From: Candidatus Methylomirabilis sp.
GTDB taxonomy: Bacteria > DYJV01
Length of the DNA: 8,969 nt
Direction: 5' to 3'
Assembly (NCBI GenBank): GCA_020722945.1
Contig: DYJV01000079.1
Coordinates: 1 to 8,969, forward strand
The position numbers and the translations under genes are program-made. Position 1 is the stretch's first letter, and each line of letters starts with the position of its first letter. Below the pieces are notes generated by a model. That model ran no database searches. It saw only the letters and a program-made list of their open reading frames with translations, and was not told where the DNA came from. This document shows, piece after piece, positions 7,260-8,969 of this stretch.

Positions 7260-7480
7260 TTCAAATTACTAATATCAACTCCTTCAATTATAGGAATCGA
7301 AAATGAAGCTGTCAATGCTCCTGAAGAGAGAGGCCCTATATTAATTCCTCTCAAACTTCTAATCTTCCCATTCTCACCACCAATAACAAAAGTTACATCT
7401 TCAGCAAATAACAGAGATGAAAAGAGGAGAAACATTAAATAAATTGCAGATATTAGAGCAAGGTAAAAGACTTTTCTCAT
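7223..7480 (-). CDS. Small secreted protein of unknown function, frameshifted near its C-terminus
   Basis: As read, this is an 85-residue protein. A classical signal peptide occupies residues 1-26: MRK, then a long hydrophobic core, with cleavage predicted after LLFA and before EDV. The mature part (VTFVIGGENGKIRSLRGIN...GALTASFSIPII) has the alternating hydrophobic/small pattern of a beta-rich exported domain. I do not recognise the family. The ATG at 7480 is preferred to an in-frame ATG at 7504 because AAAGGAG lies 6 nt before it and falls inside the longer version. At codons 74-76 the mRNA has six G's; with five, the protein would run on to 101 residues in a convincing frame. So this copy is mutated, phase-variable or a sequencing error. 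It lies 75 bp downstream of the glycerate kinase gene and may be co-transcribed with it; no terminator is visible between them. Confidence 0.6.
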   Translation of the reverse strand: MRKVFYLALISAIYLMFLLFSSLLFAEDVTFVIGGENGKIRSLRGINIGPLSSGALTASFSIPIIEGVDISNLKGGNFICWIWVE

Positions 7481-7555
7481 TTTAACTCCTTTAATTGTCG
7501 ACATAATTAAAAATTTTTATTTGTGGTTAACATATCTTGAGATAATAAACAAAAC

Positions 7556-8689
7556 TTAATTTAATATTTTAATAGATGCAGCAATATTTCTCGAGGTAAA
7601 TATAAGATTATCACGACTATTTTTTATCGCCTCTTCAAGATCAGATACTTGATTCAAAATACTAAAAACCGCATCAACTCCATAATCATAAAGTAATTTA
7701 GCATCATTACTCAAAGCACCTGAAATCACAATTACAGGTTTACCATATTTTTTGGACACTTTAGCAACACCCATAGGGACTTTCCCTGATAAAGTTTGGA
7801 TATCTGTTTTACCCTCCCCTGTTATTACTAAATCACAATCTTTTACAATATTTTCAAAATCTAAATAATCCAAGACAATCTCCACACCTCTTTTAAGCTC
7901 TGCATTCAAAAAAGCCATAAGGCCAGCTCCCATACCCCCAGCAGCACCAGCACCACTGACTTTATCAACATCTATATCAAGCTGATTTTTTATTATCTTT
8001 GCAAAATGCTTTAGGTTACTATCCAATATCTCAACCATTTCAAGATTTGCTCCCTTTTGAGGAGCAAATACTGCTGATGCACCCCTCTTGCCGGTTAAAG
8101 GATTATCCACATCACATGCAACAGTAAATTTTGACTCAAATACTCTGCTGTCAACATTGGAGCAATCTATCTTTACCAGCTCACCCAAACCTATTCCACC
8201 AAAAGAGATCTCCTCCCCTCTTTTATCAAGTAGAGAAAAACCTAATGCCTGAAGCATCCCTGCTCCCCCGTCATTTGTAGCACTCCCACCTATCCCAATT
8301 ATAAAATTTCTAACACCCTTTTTTAGTGCATCAATTATAAGCTCGCCTGTGCCAAAAGTTGTTGTAATGAGTGGGTTTCTCTTCTCCTTTGGAACAAGTG
8401 AAAGTCCACTTGCAGAAGACATTTCAATAAAAGCTGTCTCGCCACTACCAGATAGACCATAGGTTGCATTAACTTTATCTCCAAGTGGAGCAGTAACCTC
8501 TTTTTTTATAAACTTACCATTTGTGGCTGCTACTAATGAATCAACTGTCCCTTCACCCCCATCTGCCATTGGCAGGAGAATATATTGAGCATTTGGGAAT
8601 ACTTCCACAAAACCCTGATATATGCAGTAAGCAACATCTTTGGCATTCAAACTCTCTTTGTAGGAATCTGGTGCTATAACAACTTTCAT
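7556..8689 (-). CDS. Glycerate kinase (GarK/GlxK family)
   Basis: The enzyme phosphorylates D-glycerate with ATP to 2- or 3-phosphoglycerate, feeding glycolate, glyoxylate, sugar-acid or serine breakdown into lower glycolysis. The sequence cannot tell the product isomer. The 377 residues match the family's usual length and show its motifs throughout: N-terminal MKVVIAPDSYKESLNA, PMADGGEGT at 40-48, the glycine-rich GIGGSATNDGG at 132-142, CDVDNPLTG at 192-200, GAGAAGGMG at 246-254, TGEGKTD at 290-296 and SGKVPMGVA at 301-309. All expected segments are present, so it should be functional and cytoplasmic. The ATG at 8689 is chosen over one at 8794 because AAAGGAG is well placed upstream and the 35-residue extension has no similarity to the family. 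No other glycerate or glycolate gene is nearby, so its pathway here is unclear. Confidence 0.95.
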   Translation of the reverse strand: MKVVIAPDSYKESLNAKDVAYCIYQGFVEVFPNAQYILLPMADGGEGTVDSLVAATNGKFIKKEVTAPLGDKVNATYGLSGSGETAFIEMSSASGLSLVPKEKRNPLITTTFGTGELIIDALKKGVRNFIIGIGGSATNDGGAGMLQALGFSLLDKRGEEISFGGIGLGELVKIDCSNVDSRVFESKFTVACDVDNPLTGKRGASAVFAPQKGANLEMVEILDSNLKHFAKIIKNQLDIDVDKVSGAGAAGGMGAGLMAFLNAELKRGVEIVLDYLDFENIVKDCDLVITGEGKTDIQTLSGKVPMGVAKVSKKYGKPVIVISGALSNDAKLLYDYGVDAVFSILNQVSDLEEAIKNSRDNLIFTSRNIAASIKILN

Positions 8690-8743
8690 ACTATATCTCC
8701 TTTTATCCGTATAAATTGGGTAAAAAAATAATTGAGTATTGAG

Positions 8744-8773
8744 ATTATCTCTAAATACTATTTCAACATTCAA
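8744..8773 (-). promoter_or_regulatory. Possible sigma-70 promoter for the glycerate kinase gene
   Basis: On the minus strand TTGAAT (8773-8768) precedes GATAAT (8749-8744) with an 18-bp spacer. The -10 box matches five of six consensus positions, the -35 box four. The predicted leader is about 48 nt and ends in a strong AAAGGAG. Unproven in AT-rich DNA. Confidence 0.3.
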
Positions 8774-8810
8774 ATTACAACTATAAAAGAGCACAAGCAG
8801 GCGGGGTATA

Positions 8811-8859
8811 TAAATGATGAATTTTGAATGATGAATTGAAAATTGAGAATTGGGAATGA
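8811..8859. repeat. Degenerate tandem heptad array (seven 7-bp units)
   Basis: Seven consecutive 7-bp units run from 8811 to 8859 with consensus TGAATTG. The central AAT (positions 3-5 of each unit) is invariant in all seven, while the outer bases vary. The array lies upstream of the glycerate kinase gene, between a GC-richer patch (8792-8807, GCAGGCGGGG) and a T8A6 tract (8860-8873). It resembles in kind the short tandemly repeated heptanucleotides known from cyanobacterial intergenic DNA. No function is evident. Confidence 0.6.
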
Positions 8860-8890
8860 TTTTTTTTAAAAAACAATACCATCCAAGACC

Positions 8891-8919
8891 AAAGATAAAA
8901 CTTCTTTGCTTTTATCTTT
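8891..8919 (+). terminator. AT-only stem-loop followed by a T-run (rightward terminator-like)
   Basis: AAAGATAAAA (8891-8900) pairs perfectly with TTTTATCTTT (8910-8919) across a 9-nt loop, and T's continue to 8923. The T-run follows the stem only on the plus strand, yet no plus-strand gene precedes it here. It could end an antisense transcript, insulate the region, or be an operator or simple AT palindrome. Confidence 0.35.
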
Positions 8920-8932
8920 TTTTCTGTTCTAA

Positions 8933-8953
8933 AAACTATCAACTAACAACTAT
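8933..8953. repeat. Second short heptad array (three units, consensus CAACTAT)
   Basis: Three consecutive 7-bp units with consensus CAACTAT occupy 8933-8953. They have the same period as the array at 8811-8859 but a different unit. They lie near the window edge, so the full array and its neighbouring gene cannot be judged. Confidence 0.4.
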
Positions 8954-8969
8954 TTTTCATTCCCCTCTA

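Noticed and set aside
7191-7442. Plus-strand GTG-started ORF of 83 codons opposite the small secreted protein
   Set aside because: An AAAGGA precedes it, but the opposite strand has a clear signal peptide and a better ribosome-binding site, and this translation shows no domain-like pattern.
7210-7539. Exact 12-bp direct repeat (TAACATATCTTG at 7210-7221 and 7528-7539) around the small gene, considered as attachment or target-site duplications
   Set aside because: One copy lies in the likely C-terminal coding sequence, there is no recombinase or element structure, and a 12-bp match is expected by chance in AT-rich DNA of this length.
8690-8794. 35-residue N-terminal extension of the glycerate kinase
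   Set aside because: The family N-terminus MKVVIAPDSYKE begins at the ATG at 8689 with a strong AAAGGAG. The extension covers the predicted promoter and leader.
8811-8953. Heptad arrays considered as a CRISPR array
   Set aside because: Units are only 7 bp, contiguous and degenerate, with no spacers and no cas genes nearby.

Overview
The window is AT-rich bacterial DNA in which every convincing gene lies on the minus strand, so transcription runs from high to low coordinates. It looks like a stretch of chromosome carrying mostly housekeeping genes. There is no transposase, integrase, tRNA, rRNA or CRISPR array. The low GC content, frequent AGA and ATA codons, selenium-dependent tRNA modification and inner-membrane PepSY protein fit a Gram-negative, probably anaerobic or microaerophilic bacterium. 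A Deferribacterota-like organism is my guess, made on impression only and with low confidence.

In transcription order, the right end (8690-8969) is a non-coding leader with two arrays of degenerate 7-bp repeats, a long AT-only stem-loop and a candidate promoter. Next are a glycerate kinase (7556-8689) and a small exported protein (7223-7480). The small gene's last third is thrown out of frame by a run of six C's; removing one base restores a sensible 101-residue protein. An AT-rich gap of roughly 190 bp follows, with palindromes, a tiny ORF and an orphan Shine-Dalgarno sequence. After it comes a large cytoplasmic two-unit M16 metallopeptidase (4464-6980), whose first unit holds the zinc site and whose second has lost it.

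A 119-bp gap then holds what looks like an extended -10 promoter placed so that transcription would begin at the A of the next ATG. This drives a tightly overlapping operon: rluD (23S rRNA pseudouridine synthase), mnmH (tRNA 2-selenouridine synthase) and pgeF (peptidoglycan-editing, laccase-domain protein). The rluD-pgeF pair is adjacent in Escherichia coli as well; here mnmH sits between them. pgeF appears to start at a TTG inside mnmH.

The last gene (72-1622) encodes a four-helix PepSY_TM-type inner-membrane protein. It is an internal duplication with paired histidines, like siderophore/ferric reductases that bind haem, but its two periplasmic loops resemble beta-propeller (BNR/Ycf48-type) blades. 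This architecture is the most interesting lead in the window. I see no clear new multi-gene system. Other leads are the frameshifted secreted protein, the possibly leaderless rluD transcript and the heptad repeats.
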